Origin: Euwallacea fornicatus
Taxonomy: Eukaryota; Arthropoda; Insecta; Coleoptera; Curculionidae
DNA length: 64,000 bases
Direction: 5' to 3'
NCBI RefSeq assembly: GCF_040115645.1
Contig: NC_089546.1
Span: 2,763,001-2,827,000, forward strand
Under the pieces are notes generated by a model. That model was given only the letters and a program-made list of their open reading frames with translations, did not search any database and had not been told where the DNA came from. Positions 33,385 to 44,610 of the stretch are shown here, one piece after another. Each line of letters opens with the position of its first letter. Within the stretch, counting starts at the first letter, position 1. The position numbers and the translations under genes are program-made.

Positions 33385-34369
33385 CACACACGCACATATT
33401 TTTACAACCAACCACGAAGTAGAAGAACATGCGAATAAATGTGGTTGTCTCTTGAATTAAAAAAAGTCGTTAAAGAAAAAGAATAACCGAGTCCCTCTTG
33501 GTCGAGTGTTTCTATCTTGTTATTTAACTAATGTTAGCAGCGAAACGTGTCATGTTAAGCTCCCTAATTATAAAAATTAAGTCTGCTGTAACCGGTCTTG
33601 GGTTAGTCATACATGCACACAACTTGTAATTAATCGCTGCTTACCACAACCAGATAATGACACGCTATTAAGAATGGATTCTAGTTAAGCAGCAGAAGCG
33701 ATAAGTGCACCTTGTAAATTTCTACTGGCCGTTTATGTTATGGTGTTTGCTAATTAGAGTTGATAGGGAACGATATAAGAAACAATCAGAATTCTGCACG
33801 AGCTTAAGAGAAAAAGAAAATCAACTTGCAGCTTCCTACGAAAGTGTGTTGTATTTTAAGCGAGAAAAATTGCTACATCAATATGAAAAAGCGGCCTGGA
33901 GGAGCGGTGTTTCCAGAATAAATGTGCTCGGGTATAATTTGCTTCATATGTGTTGGAAATCTTGATTAGAGGAAGAGGTCGCGAAAAGAAAACGGATGAT
34001 AAAGTGGGAAAAGATTAGGTTAAATGAAATACCTTCAGGCTGGAAACGGATATATAAGGACTGAACCAAGGCGCATCTGACTTTTAGATTGAAGTAATTA
34101 GGAGAAGCAGAGATAAATCAGATTTCACGGCTTAATTGTGAGATGTGAGCGGCTATTGATAAGCAAGAGAAACAATTTATAGACGGAGGACGAACTTTGT
34201 CGTCTCAATCAGGCCTTTAATTCCTCAGTTCAACGAGTCCACGAGTCCGCCACAAAATGAAAATTCTTTCTATTTTTTAAAATATTTTTTTGGAAATTCC
34301 GATATTTAGAGTATTTTTCAGAAACATAAAAAGCAACTATTTTCTCAATATAGAAATAATTTTTCAAAA
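33385..34369. other. No recognisable gene
   Basis: An 86-codon frame at 33,705-33,965 is unrecognised. No repeats of note. Confidence 0.45.
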
Positions 34370-34505
34370 TATCTGTAGCTTTCATGTGACACGTTATTCT
34401 AATCGACCACACCCGTTTGAATATGTAGTGGAAAAAAGTCCAAGGTAGCAACATTGACGTTATTTTTAAATCATGGAATCCACGACGTGATTTGATGATT
34501 CCCCC
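34370..34505 (-). pseudogene. Possible DUF4817-type transposase scrap
   Basis: The minus strand reads RRGFHDLKITSMLLPWTFFH, spaced like the family's RSPDLxxxxxDFF motif and followed by a polar helix. Without neighbouring motifs or termini this stays tentative. Confidence 0.3.
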
Positions 34506-34857
34506 AGGCATTCAGTTCGAGTTTAAATAAAGGAACTGTATATCATTTGTACTGTGTTTCTATTGATATCGAGTAGTAAACCCAAAATAATATTTAACTG
34601 TATTTAGATGTTATGAAAAGGTGAATTCTTTAAACACTTTAACAATCTGATTTCTCGTGCTAGATGCGCATATGTTATATTGTTGTGACACTAGCTGGTT
34701 TTTATACGTGGTTGACACCACGATTTAGGTTTTTCCGGATTGAGGAAACTCACTAACAACTTTTTACTTCACTAGAGTTTCCAATGGGGAAGATAATACG
34801 AGTATTTAGAACACAAGAGATTCAGCAACAATTTATAATATAATGATAATTTGAATG

Positions 34858-34943
34858 AATCTGGAATAATGGAATAGAGATTCCATTATTCTAGATTCTG
34901 GAATTCATATTCCAGATTTACAGAGATAAATCTGGAATATGAA
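34858..34943. repeat. Two adjacent perfect or near-perfect hairpins
   Basis: First: aatctggaataatggaat / attccattattctagatt with a 4-base loop (34,858-34,897; 17 of 18 pairs). Second: ttcatattccagattta / taaatctggaatatgaa with a 6-base loop (34,904-34,943; all 17 pairs). The arms share a tctggaat core, so alternative folds are possible. Confidence 0.85.
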
Positions 34944-36521
34944 TGTCTTTTTTAAATGTCTTTGAATGTCTAAGAATGAAAGGGTCTTGACTACTTATGC
35001 TACTGTGAAACCATAGGAGTACAAGTGATAACATGAATTTATTTAGAGCACATCGTTAAGGGTAGTTAGTAATTTAAACAGATCTTAGGCCTTTGGTCTA
35101 AGTTAACTATATTTTGATGATTTTGTCGTATCAGGCAAAGAGATAACGTTGCTTAAATAAACCAGTACTCTAGTTGCGCTGTAACATCACCATTAAGTTT
35201 TCATAAGAAATCAAATAGGAACATTATAAGGGAAAATAGATCCATAGGCGTAACGCAGGGTGCATGGTTTAAGGATAAGAAGGTATATAACAATATGTGG
35301 TACTATCTGAAATGGATCTAGAGGTGGAGAAAGTAAAAAAGTTAGTTCAACTTCATGCAGGAATTCTAGCGCACAATGAAATTAATGATTCGGACGATGA
35401 TTCAACTGCAAATCCGAATTTTGCGTATAAATAATTCAAAAAAAATTTATTTTTTCTTCACGAAGGCTTGTGTTCCGAATTTTATAAAAAAATATGTCTT
35501 AATAATTTTAATTGACATACAAAGTATGTCATAAAAGGTTCATAGTAAACATGGTCGTAGGAAATTATTCCAAGAAAAAAAAAGTGTCACCAGTAGCCTT
35601 ATCAATTTTGTCCCTCACAGACCCCGCCCATGCGAGTGTGAAACTGATAACGCACCCGTTAAACGCAGGGTTATAGGACCACTTGTAGGCAAGTGTGGCC
35701 GAATCAAAAATGTGAGAATAAAGAACCCAAAAACGACTAAACGGACTAATAATTCCGTTTCGATTAACTAATAATAAGAAATGCATGACGCAACGTAAGG
35801 AGCAGTATATAAGCAGGATTCCTCTAGGGATCTCGAAGACAACTGTTAATTACCCCGTTCACTTTAATGAGATTAAAGCTCGAGGGACTTTGAGTCTGGC
35901 TAATTAACTGCTGTTCAAGATTGGCTTTCTCTTAATTGTACTATAGAGATCCTACATAACTGTCGATAATAATAGTCTGGAATCGTGTTATTTTGCGCTA
36001 AACGAGCAGCCAGGGCATTATCAACTTCTTTCCTTGCCCGGAGGACTACAGCGTCATACACACACATATTATTCGCGATTAAAAATTCCGCTTTCATCCC
36101 CCAATCTTAGTGACGATTTATCAAATTTAGTTGTGTAACTCGACTGGAACGGACACGTCACCCTCATCCGTCAGCGGCCCTTAACTTTTCCGAGCAGGGA
36201 CAACACAGACATCGACGCAATTTATTCTGTAGAATTAACTCAAACACTTAAAATAAGAGTAAAACCTGTTATGTCTGACACGTAAATGTGTCACTTTTCA
36301 CGCTCTGGTTGGCCCGAAAAGGGAGAACAGTCCCTGCGTTTCGGAGCTCTTGCCCTATATTGTGGGATAATGATTATGGTGATGGCAGTGGCGTAGTGAC
36401 AACTAAATTTAATTTAAATTATTTAACGAAGGGATGACGGTGGAGATTGATTCAGGAGGCGTCACAGAGACTCGGCGCATCAAAATGCCCAAAGCCGAAA
36501 TGACCACATATATCATTTTTT
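34944..36521. other. No firm gene; possible Tigger/Jerky tail at 35,312-35,430
   Basis: At 35,312 a 40-codon plus frame reads MDLEVEKVKKLVQLHAGILA followed by an acidic NDSDDDS stretch. It recalls the C-terminal acidic region of Jerky/Tigger transposases, but nothing else of such a gene is seen. Frames at 35,565-36,097 are unrecognised. Confidence 0.3.
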
Positions 36522-37565
36522 TCATTTGGTGGAAACATTAATTAAATCGTACCTTAGAGAACTTAAATTAATAACACAATAATTAAAAATCTGAAATACC
36601 AGTATTTTAGGAATAATTACCTGATGTAATAAATGTTCAAGATGAGCCTCACCTGCTTCCATGCAAAAATAGAGATTTTGATCAAAACGTTGTCGGACAT
36701 GTCGCAATATTTCAGATGTTATCTAGTTAGCAATCAGTTTCAATTCTTTGGCATTAAACCTCTAGGTGTCCTATGAAATAATGTACACTTTTGATTTTAG
36801 GTGCTCCCGTAACAAGAAATCTACAGGTGACAAATCAGGAGATCGGGCTGGCTATTCCGTAAACGGTCTCTTTTTTGCCGATTCGACGGCCAGGTAATGT
36901 GTCATTAAGATATTCTCGAACACGTACAACGTAGTGTGAGGAAGCACCTGCTTGTTGAAAAAGGAGAAGATTTTGGTCAAATCGTTCACTTTGTTCAATT
37001 ATGTTTGTAACTCCAAGATTAATGGCGTTTTCCAGCTGATCAAGATAAATATCGCCGTGAAAATTTTCCAGTAAATAAACGGGCCAACTAAATAGTCGCC
37101 AAAAATTCCAATCTAAACATTCAATTTTGATTGTCATTTGGCTCATGGAGACAATTATGATGGTTTACTTTCCTGTTGAGAAAAAAGTACGTAGCAGAAA
37201 AGCAGTTGTTACAAATAAGATACTCATTGGTGGAAAGTATTTCAGTCAAATCTTCACAAAATTGTGCAATTCTATGAAAATCATCCTTACTTAATTCTTG
37301 TGTGAAGTGAAGTTTGTCAGGATGAAACTTGTGACGCCTCAGTATCCTGTGAATGCTATTGCGACTTATTCCTGAAGCTGTTGCTAATTTTCTAACACTT
37401 ATCGTTGGTGCAACATGCGTCTGGTCAAAAATTGCAATTTGCATCGCTTCATTGTTCACAACGGGACCATGATGAACTTTTCGTTTTTTATTTAGAACAC
37501 TTTCAGTTTCTCTAAACTTAGCGACCAATTCTAATACGTACTTTCTGTTAAGTCGTTGTTATAGA
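36522..37565 (-). pseudogene. DUF4817/DDE_3-type transposase fossil lacking its N-terminus
   Basis: Minus-strand order: LNRKYVLELVAKFRETESVL (about 37,555-37,490), the end of the first helix-turn-helix; VAPTISVRKLATASGISRN and IHRILRRHKFHPDKLHF (about 37,410-37,310), the second helix-turn-helix; FHRIAQFCEDLTEIL; FLNRKVNHHNC after the first catalytic position; FHGDIYLDQLENAINLGV; LLLFQQAGASSHYVVRVREY (second catalytic region, QDGA changed to QQAGA); LNDTLPGRRIG; then, in another frame, RSPDLSPVDFLLREHLKSKV near 36,800 and HVRQRFDQNLYFCMEAGEAH near 36,690. Total coding span is about 1 kb. It is the most complete catalytic domain of the family here, broken by a few shifts. The first ~40 residues are missing. 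Confidence 0.85.
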
Positions 37566-38089
37566 TGATTATTATGAAACAGTTACATGGTTTTGCCAGC
37601 ACGATTGTTATTAGAAAAGGAAAATTCCAGAGTTAAATATACCCAAATATATAACCAAAGAATATATCATTGTTAATTTTAAACTATATCAAAACATTAA
37701 AATTAACTTTAAACAGCGAAATCCCTCACGTAACGACATTTCGATTGATTATTACTGAATTGCTTAAGTTTTTGTTTAATTGTTCAAGTAAACAAAATTT
37801 CATATTGAAGTTGCACCGTTTCGCAAAATCTTTGATAAAATTTAAAAAATTAGAGTATTTAAGAAAAAAGCTGTAAAGACCTTTAAAAAGAAGTAACACT
37901 CGATGGCTCATTCCGTTTAAAATTTTTAGAGTTAATATCACCCCTGCGCAGGGGTTGAGCACGGTGATTAAAAAATGTACACAAAATATTTACCCCTTCC
38001 TAACTAACTGTACGTGTTTCAGCAATTTTTCATTTTCAATCGACAAACCCTCTAAAATTTCTAGGTTTCATTTCCCTTGGAGCACCCTG
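37566..38089. other. 5' flank of the transposase and right terminus at 38,089
   Basis: gcaccctg followed by TA at 38,082-38,091 forms a CAGGG-type right terminus in the right position for the gene at 36.5-37.6 kb. I found no matching left terminus near 36.0-36.5 kb, so the element is one-ended. Confidence 0.45.
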
Positions 38090-38091
38090 TA

Positions 38092-39753
38092 CTTTATAAC
38101 GAGTTTAAATAATAATTTTACAATGCACGCATGATAGTTTCACAGACTTGTATGGGAAAATGCATTTAGGACGTATAATAAACAACACTTTTCATTGTCA
38201 GACTTCGAATATCATTAGGAGTCCAGAAAATAGCATTTTTCCGCGCGCTTACGAAGAAGGTATATTCTCCCGTGTCTTTATTGAGGAAATGTATTTTTAA
38301 TACAGCTAACAAACTGAGTAATACTCATTTCCAATATAATAGAATGAAAATCTCACATTTCGAATTTCTGAAAATTCCCTTTCTATGTATACTTCATATA
38401 AAGGTTTTTTTGACAGGCACACACGAAAATATCTCAGGAAATAAATTCGAAATAAAAAAATTTGGAAAAATCTGCCAGTTGTACGTGGATTCAGTTAGTC
38501 TTTATAGATCTAACAAAAGTATTTGAGTTGCTCTTTCATGAGGTACCTGTGTGCAACTAGAAACGTGATCTTCCACATCTAACAAGGAATAAAATATGTT
38601 AATAGGTGTCTGAACCAAAAACCATTAAAATTCATAAAAGCGTTACAACCAATTAACTAAACCAAGCCCTCCCATCAACCTTTAATGAAAATTAAAAAGC
38701 AAAAACCATGAACTTGAAGCAGATGAAATGGCCGCATCTATTGCTATGTTCACAGGGCAATTAACAGAGATCTTCCAGTAAACAAGAGCTTCCTCTGATA
38801 ATTACAGATGAAATATATATTCTTTTGAAGAATGCTGAATCTCCAGGTATCAAGGCAGAAGAATGATCATTAAGGGAGTTTTCTCATAAAAGCATTTATT
38901 CTCATTTTGCTAATGGTTAGAAAAGGATAAATTTGCCGCTGATGTGTATTGTTATGCTAATGGCAATGTTGGAAATAAAGGGGTCTCAGCTGAAATGGCC
39001 TGCAGAAGTGTAATACCGCCAATAATGGAGCAGTAATGCGAAGACTGCTTATTTATCAGAAAACTGCTGCTTTTATTACCCCATTCCTTATTCGTTAATA
39101 TTGGTTTTAATTGCGCTAACAAGCATTATTTTAGCATTAAATCATATCGGTTACGAGCCTAACAACGCTATAAATTAGTCGCTTGCTAGTTACTTTTGCC
39201 CTGTAATTGATAGTTTTACTTCTCCGTCTATATTTTTTGCTTCTCCTTCAATACCAGTCGGATAAGAACTTCATCTTCTCAATGCCCGGAGCACCCGAAA
39301 CGTTTTTGTTTGTCCTCCTATGTTTTGATGAGCGAACTTTTTGTGACATATGCGGCAATTCATTAGCGAGAAAGAGAGGACAAATAAAACATTGTGGTTA
39401 ACGGAAAAATAGGGGTTTCGCAAAAAGTGTATGTTTGCTCTGCTAAATTACATGCCGATGGAAAATAAACATTTTCAGTAAATTAGGAATTCGGCGTTGC
39501 CATTGGTCGAGCTGTTTTCATAAAATCGTCTCATGCAAATGATATTTTGTGGCGTTTCGTAATGGGAGGTGCAGTTTATCCAAACAAGTCGATTTTTGAG
39601 ACCCCAACATCAACTAAATCAACAAAAATTCACATATTGGCTTGAGTTCAATCACGAAATGGTTTCGTTGTAAGTTCATTATTGGTTTCATTCATAAATG
39701 ATACACTAGGGAAAGCTGAAAATTACGCATCACGAGTACTTACTTAACACGAA
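38092..39753. other. No recognisable gene
   Basis: Frames at 38,272-38,526 and 39,207-39,401 have no known motif. Plain AT-rich sequence. Confidence 0.45.
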
Positions 39754-41288
39754 CAGTGGTGGCTAAATGTATGGGATATTCTAAGCGTGTCGTAAATTCA
39801 CGTCAGAATGCTGATTTTTAAAATATTGACATGTGATACAAAAACCCAAGTGTATTTTCAATATTATATCATCAACAAAAATGCTGCATTCAATTCTATA
39901 CATTTAAAAAAATACGTAATAATGGACTAATCTGGACAAAATAATGGAATACCGTACAGGGTCTATAAAAAACAAATCAGAACATTACATAAATTCATAT
40001 TTAGTAGCATATCATTATGAATTTACAATATCCTGCCATCGACGTTCCATTGCGTCCACTAGATTGTTGCAGATGAAAATGAGAATTTTCAACTATTCTT
40101 CGTGCAGGACTTTCCACACTTTTTTTATATTGAACACGTTTTTGTCTTTCATTTTTCGTTTTAAGTGTTTCCAGAGATGCTCAATCGGGTTCAAATCGGG
40201 TGGTTGCGACGGCCACCCTAAGATAGTAATTTGACGTTTTATCAGTCAATTTTTAATAGACGGTAGAAATGTTCGAAGCGTAGTAGTGCTGAAAACGCCT
40301 TATTAAGCACATTTCATCGTCTGCAAATGATGATATATGTTGCTCGAGAATGTCTGTGCAGAGCAATTGATCCATAAAACAGTCACTTTTGATCAATAAT
40401 CAAACGTCAGATCGCGAAAAAATTTCCTCCCGCCATTACAACTGTTGTGTAACATCACCATTTTCGACTGTTGGTTTTTGGTACTTAAGATCGAGAAGCC
40501 CAACTCCAACGGCCGTCGAACATAAATTTTCCCATCCGAATCAAAACGTTTCAATTTAGTTTCATCACTAAGAAGTACAGTGCCTCACTTTGAAGGAGGT
40601 CAATATTAATGTTTCTGAGACAATTTTATTCTTGCCGTTTTATTCTGTTTAGAAATGAGCAGTTTTTTCACTGCAATCCTTCCCACCAGACCAATTTCAC
40701 ACAACCGACGTCTTAAGTTCGATCACTTATAGCAATATTGATATCGTTATAAATTTCATTCTGAATAACCCTAGATGGTGTCCAAAGATCTGCAGTTGAT
40801 ATTTTTTTTATCTGTCGGTCACTAGTAACGTTTGTTCTTCTTGAACATCCAGACTTTAAACAATTTTTATATCTCCGAAAGTCTAATTTTTTTTAAGGAT
40901 TTTGGAAACAGTTTCTGGACTAATTTTTGAAAGCCATCGCAATTCTCTGCTGGTTGCATCCTCGACAGGACATTTCAAATATTGCATATTGAAAAGTTTC
41001 AAAAAAATACCTTCAATTTATCATATTACGTATAAAATTCATCACACAAACAAGCTGAAGAACTGATAATGCTCCTACAGATAACACAATTACGTAGCAT
41101 TCCATACTTTGGTCCAACAAAAAAATTAGTTTTAACGAAAACATTCTGGAGCACATTCCTAAAGCAAATATCATATGATGAATTCCACAACATTTACTTT
41201 ATCTTATTGATAAACTTTGAAAACAAAAATATAAACCATCAACAAAAAAGCATTTTTCTTAATATTTTTCTATACTTTTATCCACAAC
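39754..41288 (-). mobile_element. Tc1-like element, family copy B
   Basis: Left terminus cagtggtggctaaatgtatg at 39,754. The right terminus, near 41,288, reads gttgtggataaaagtatag on the minus strand next to TA. Inverted repeats of about 25-30 bases agree with those of copy A. The whole 1.53 kb aligns with copy A (17,258-18,747) in opposite orientation, including untranslated flanks such as aattttatacgt near 41,030 and 17,505. Confidence 0.8.
40000..40995 (-). pseudogene. Tc1-like transposase fossil (copy B)
   Basis: Minus-strand blocks: an N-terminal region with SKLVQKLFPKSLKK-like sequence (about 40,940-40,890), then SDETKLKRFDSDGKIYVRRP (about 40,575-40,515, first catalytic region), followed by ELGFSILSTKNQQSKMVMLH. 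The middle with the second catalytic aspartate is poorly preserved. Near the end come ILGWPSQPPDLNPIEHLWKH (about 40,220-40,165, third catalytic block, better kept than in copy A), KRKMKDKNVFN and NNLVDAMERRWQDIVN near 40,030. Differences from copy A are spread evenly, so the two diverged after separate insertion. Stops and shifts make it inactive. Confidence 0.8.
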
Positions 41289-43351
41289 TATATATAACTC
41301 TGCTAACTTCCAGTTCACATCCCTAACTTATGGGGGGTTGAAATGCTGAATGTTTGGTTTGTAACTTTTAGATTTATAATTTTATTCGGAAATTCAAGGA
41401 TGTATGCATAGTAAGTAGATTTATGAAGCTCATGGAAAATAAAACCTCAATTCACGAGTTCTAGTTTTTTACTGTTCCCAAAATACAATTTTTGCGATTG
41501 ACTAAAAAAAATTAATAAAATGAAGGATATTGTGCTTATGTATCCTAAATATTTATTAATTTTACTCAAAACTAATGACATCCACGAGTAGCGTTGAAAA
41601 ACTAAAATTAAGCTAAAACTTAAAATGGAAAATGTTTAAGTCATTCTATAACAAGTTCAAATATCTTAGAGTTCAAGTTATGTTACTGACTTTTCGGCAT
41701 ATGAAACGCTGGATAGCCTTTTAATTTTTTGATTAATCAACTATATTTTTATTGGTCAACCTATCTAGTTTTAAAAACTTGAAACGACTTCAGAAATTTG
41801 ATCGATTCTATTCGCAAAATCAAGGACGTACCACAAAATAGATACATGAGGGTATGAAAAGCTAAAATCTCAAATCGCAATTGTAATTTTCAACAGGGAT
41901 AACTGTCTTAAACTCCACGTTACGTTACTGATTTTTTGACACTTTAAAAGCGGAATATTTTTTTGCAAAACCTGATTTTTTTTTAAATTTTAAATAAACG
42001 TAAAATCCTGAGACTACAGCAACCAGTTAAAACTTTTCATGAGTTCTAAAATTTTACCATCCTACATTTAATAAAAACATTAATAATTAACCCAAATATC
42101 CCTACAATAAAAATACCAATAGAAAGAAATAATACTTGGGGAAAATTAAGTAATTGTGAATTAAAAAAAAAACACTAAGAGGTTGTTAAACCAATGATAC
42201 TAGGAGTGAGTTTAGCTTTAGATTTGGTTTAGTATCAAAAATGATTCTAAAAATTTTAACAATAATCTGAATTTAAACATAAATATTTCTCAAGTTTTTT
42301 TAATACAAATCCTTATATAGAACTCATCGAACGAACATTTCCGAATTCAGAAACCAAATACAACATTTAATATATGGAAATGTATGGTAAAGCGGATTTA
42401 GAAGCTAAAAACTTGTTGCCGAATTTTTTTACGTCAAATTTCATCAATTTTAGCGGTACAAAATGAATTTTTAAGTACTTCGAAACGAATTATTTATGTC
42501 AAAGATTGCAGAAAAGCCCAAAATAATCTTGTACTGAAACCTTCCAAGCCCAAAATGGATTCAGTTTTGAGATTGGTATGGTACAAGTGTGTAGTTTTTC
42601 AAAGTTTCGGCAGGAAATGGAAAAAAATTTAGATTTCAAGTTCCCTAAAGCGGAAAAAATCATAACATTCGCAAGAGATTTAGAATATAAAAACCATTGT
42701 AGTTTTGATGAACTTAAAAGCTGATATAGTATAACTATATACTTATTTCATCACATATGCATCCCTATTATTGCAACATTTTCCATTAATGAAAGATTTT
42801 GATCGCATTCTAATACCTTTGATAATTAACGATCGATTAATAACTTTATTTTATAACACGTTAATAGAGTCGTTTATTAACCGCCGCAATTAATAAACTC
42901 GTTTGTTAAATATTTATTAATGATCCAAAGGGGAAAGCATGTTTATCTAGCCTGGATTCAATATGAACAAACGCAAACTAATAATAAAACTTGAATATCT
43001 TGAAAGAATAAAGAAAACAATAGATATAGAGTTACCTTCGAGAAGATGAGAGCTTTCTTTCACTTTTGTGGAAAAGTTTCCATCAAATCTATAGAGAAGG
43101 GATGCCAGTGAACCAACTTTAAACAACCTGCATTAGTTGTCAATATAGAATCATGTTATACAAGAGTGATGAAAGTTTTATGTACATATAAGTCATACAT
43201 ATTATATTCCACCGCGGCTGCATTTCAATCACAAATGGTATTTTGTGGACATTGATAGCAATAGATATAGTATATCAATACGTCGAGTTATAAAGTCAAT
43301 TGATGGTTTCCTTTTCAGAATATGTGAATATGTGAATGTCTTGAACATACA
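41289..43351. other. No recognisable gene in 2.1 kb
   Basis: Strongly AT-rich with only very short frames. No paired repeats were found. Confidence 0.5.
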
Positions 43352-43353
43352 GG

Positions 43354-44610
43354 GTTTCTCGGAAATAAGCGTCATAATATGAGTCAATAATAGAACTCGT
43401 AAAAAGCATTGTTCTTTTCAAATATGTCTTTGTGTGAAAGGTATAGTTTTCCAGTTCAATTTATTAAAAAATTTATCACAATTCCGTAACCGGCGATTTG
43501 GTATCTGAAATTGTTTATTCTATTTCGAATCCCTCACATAGATATCTACCGAATTTTATTGCCTTGTTTCTGATGAGCGTGGTTTTTTTTTCGAATAATC
43601 AGTAAACTCCTTCAGCTAAGTAAAAATAGTGTACTGGTTATTGGGGTTATTTACTACTAAAATAATATAATTTTTTTATTTACCTTGAAAAAAAAGTGAC
43701 ATTAAACGATCAAATAGTCTTCCATTATCATCAAAGCATAATTGTATTCAGCGTTGAAAATTTTATTCAACTCTCAGTAACGTTTCCCTATCATTTCGAT
43801 TCATTCGAGATACATTTTCAGCGTGTCCTCGTAGTTCCTTAAATGTATTAACTGAAATGGAACACACTATCTGTTTCATACGAAGGACCCATCAGTAAAA
43901 AGCGCAATGATTTAAATCTGGGGATCGAGCCGGCCGTGCAACAGGACCATTTCGACCAATCTACCGCCCAGAAAAGTGTGAATTTAACGATTCTTGTGCA
44001 ATTCGGACGTTGAGGCAAAGTAAATACCAAATGTTTTGCCAAATTTTCACCGAAACGCCTTTCAGTAAATTACTTCGCTCGTCATTTAAAAGTTCTAAAT
44101 AAGTTCTACCATCTAATCCATCCGGTAAAACGTAAAGGCCGCTTACTATTCCAACTCATATATTTATTTAAAATTTCTTTTGAAAATTTTGAGGCCCTAC
44201 GCCATAAGAATTATTTTGAAATCCTCCAAATAAAACTTTTTGACACATTGTGCGCTGTTGCCAGTCCCAGGAATATTTCCCACATTTTTCAAAATTGCAC
44301 TTTCAACATTTGCAGAACGATTGGGCCGTTGTCTGCTGCGAGCTTAAATGCACCTGCAAAAGGTCCGCTATTTCGAAGTTCCTGAATAACACGAACACAC
44401 GTACACCTATTGGGGGGAGGGCGAACCGGGAAACGATGTGTATAAATCTTATGAGCCCGATTAGAGTTCTCAGGGGCTTTCCTGTAAGCTGACATCATAT
44501 CAGTGTACTCATTATTTGTGAAATGCGACATTTCACACCAAAATTTCTTAATAGTTTCAATCGCTATTATAACGACTGGAACGATACGCAGCAATCGCAA
44601 ACAATGCAAG
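43354..44610 (-). pseudogene. DUF4817-type transposon remnant with HTH and C-terminal parts
   Basis: Minus strand. N-terminal FTNNEYTDMMSAYRKAPENS and HKIYTHRFPVRPPPNRCTC (about 44,520-44,400) reproduce the 'YTNxExxDMxxxYGxAxGNxxxAxRxYxxRFPxRRxP' helix-turn-helix of a DUF4817 subtype different from the 5-kb and 31-kb copies. After a long decayed middle come FGRWIGRNGPVARPARSPDL (about 43,960-43,900), the third catalytic block, and LCFDDNGRLFDRL near 43,710. The left terminus, cagggtttctcggaaata, is at about 43,354 after TA. No matching right repeat was found. A terminus at 45,034 (cagggtggccggttttcg on the minus strand) has a different sequence. Inactive. Confidence 0.7.

Noticed and set aside
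39950..39975. acagggtctata as a CAGGG-type terminus
   Set aside because: It lies in the 3' untranslated region of Tc1 copy B, which aligns there with copy A without an insertion.
40180..40205. ggttcaaatcgggt resembling a tRNA T-arm
   Set aside because: It is the reverse complement of the DLNP codons of the Tc1 transposase; no acceptor or anticodon stems surround it.
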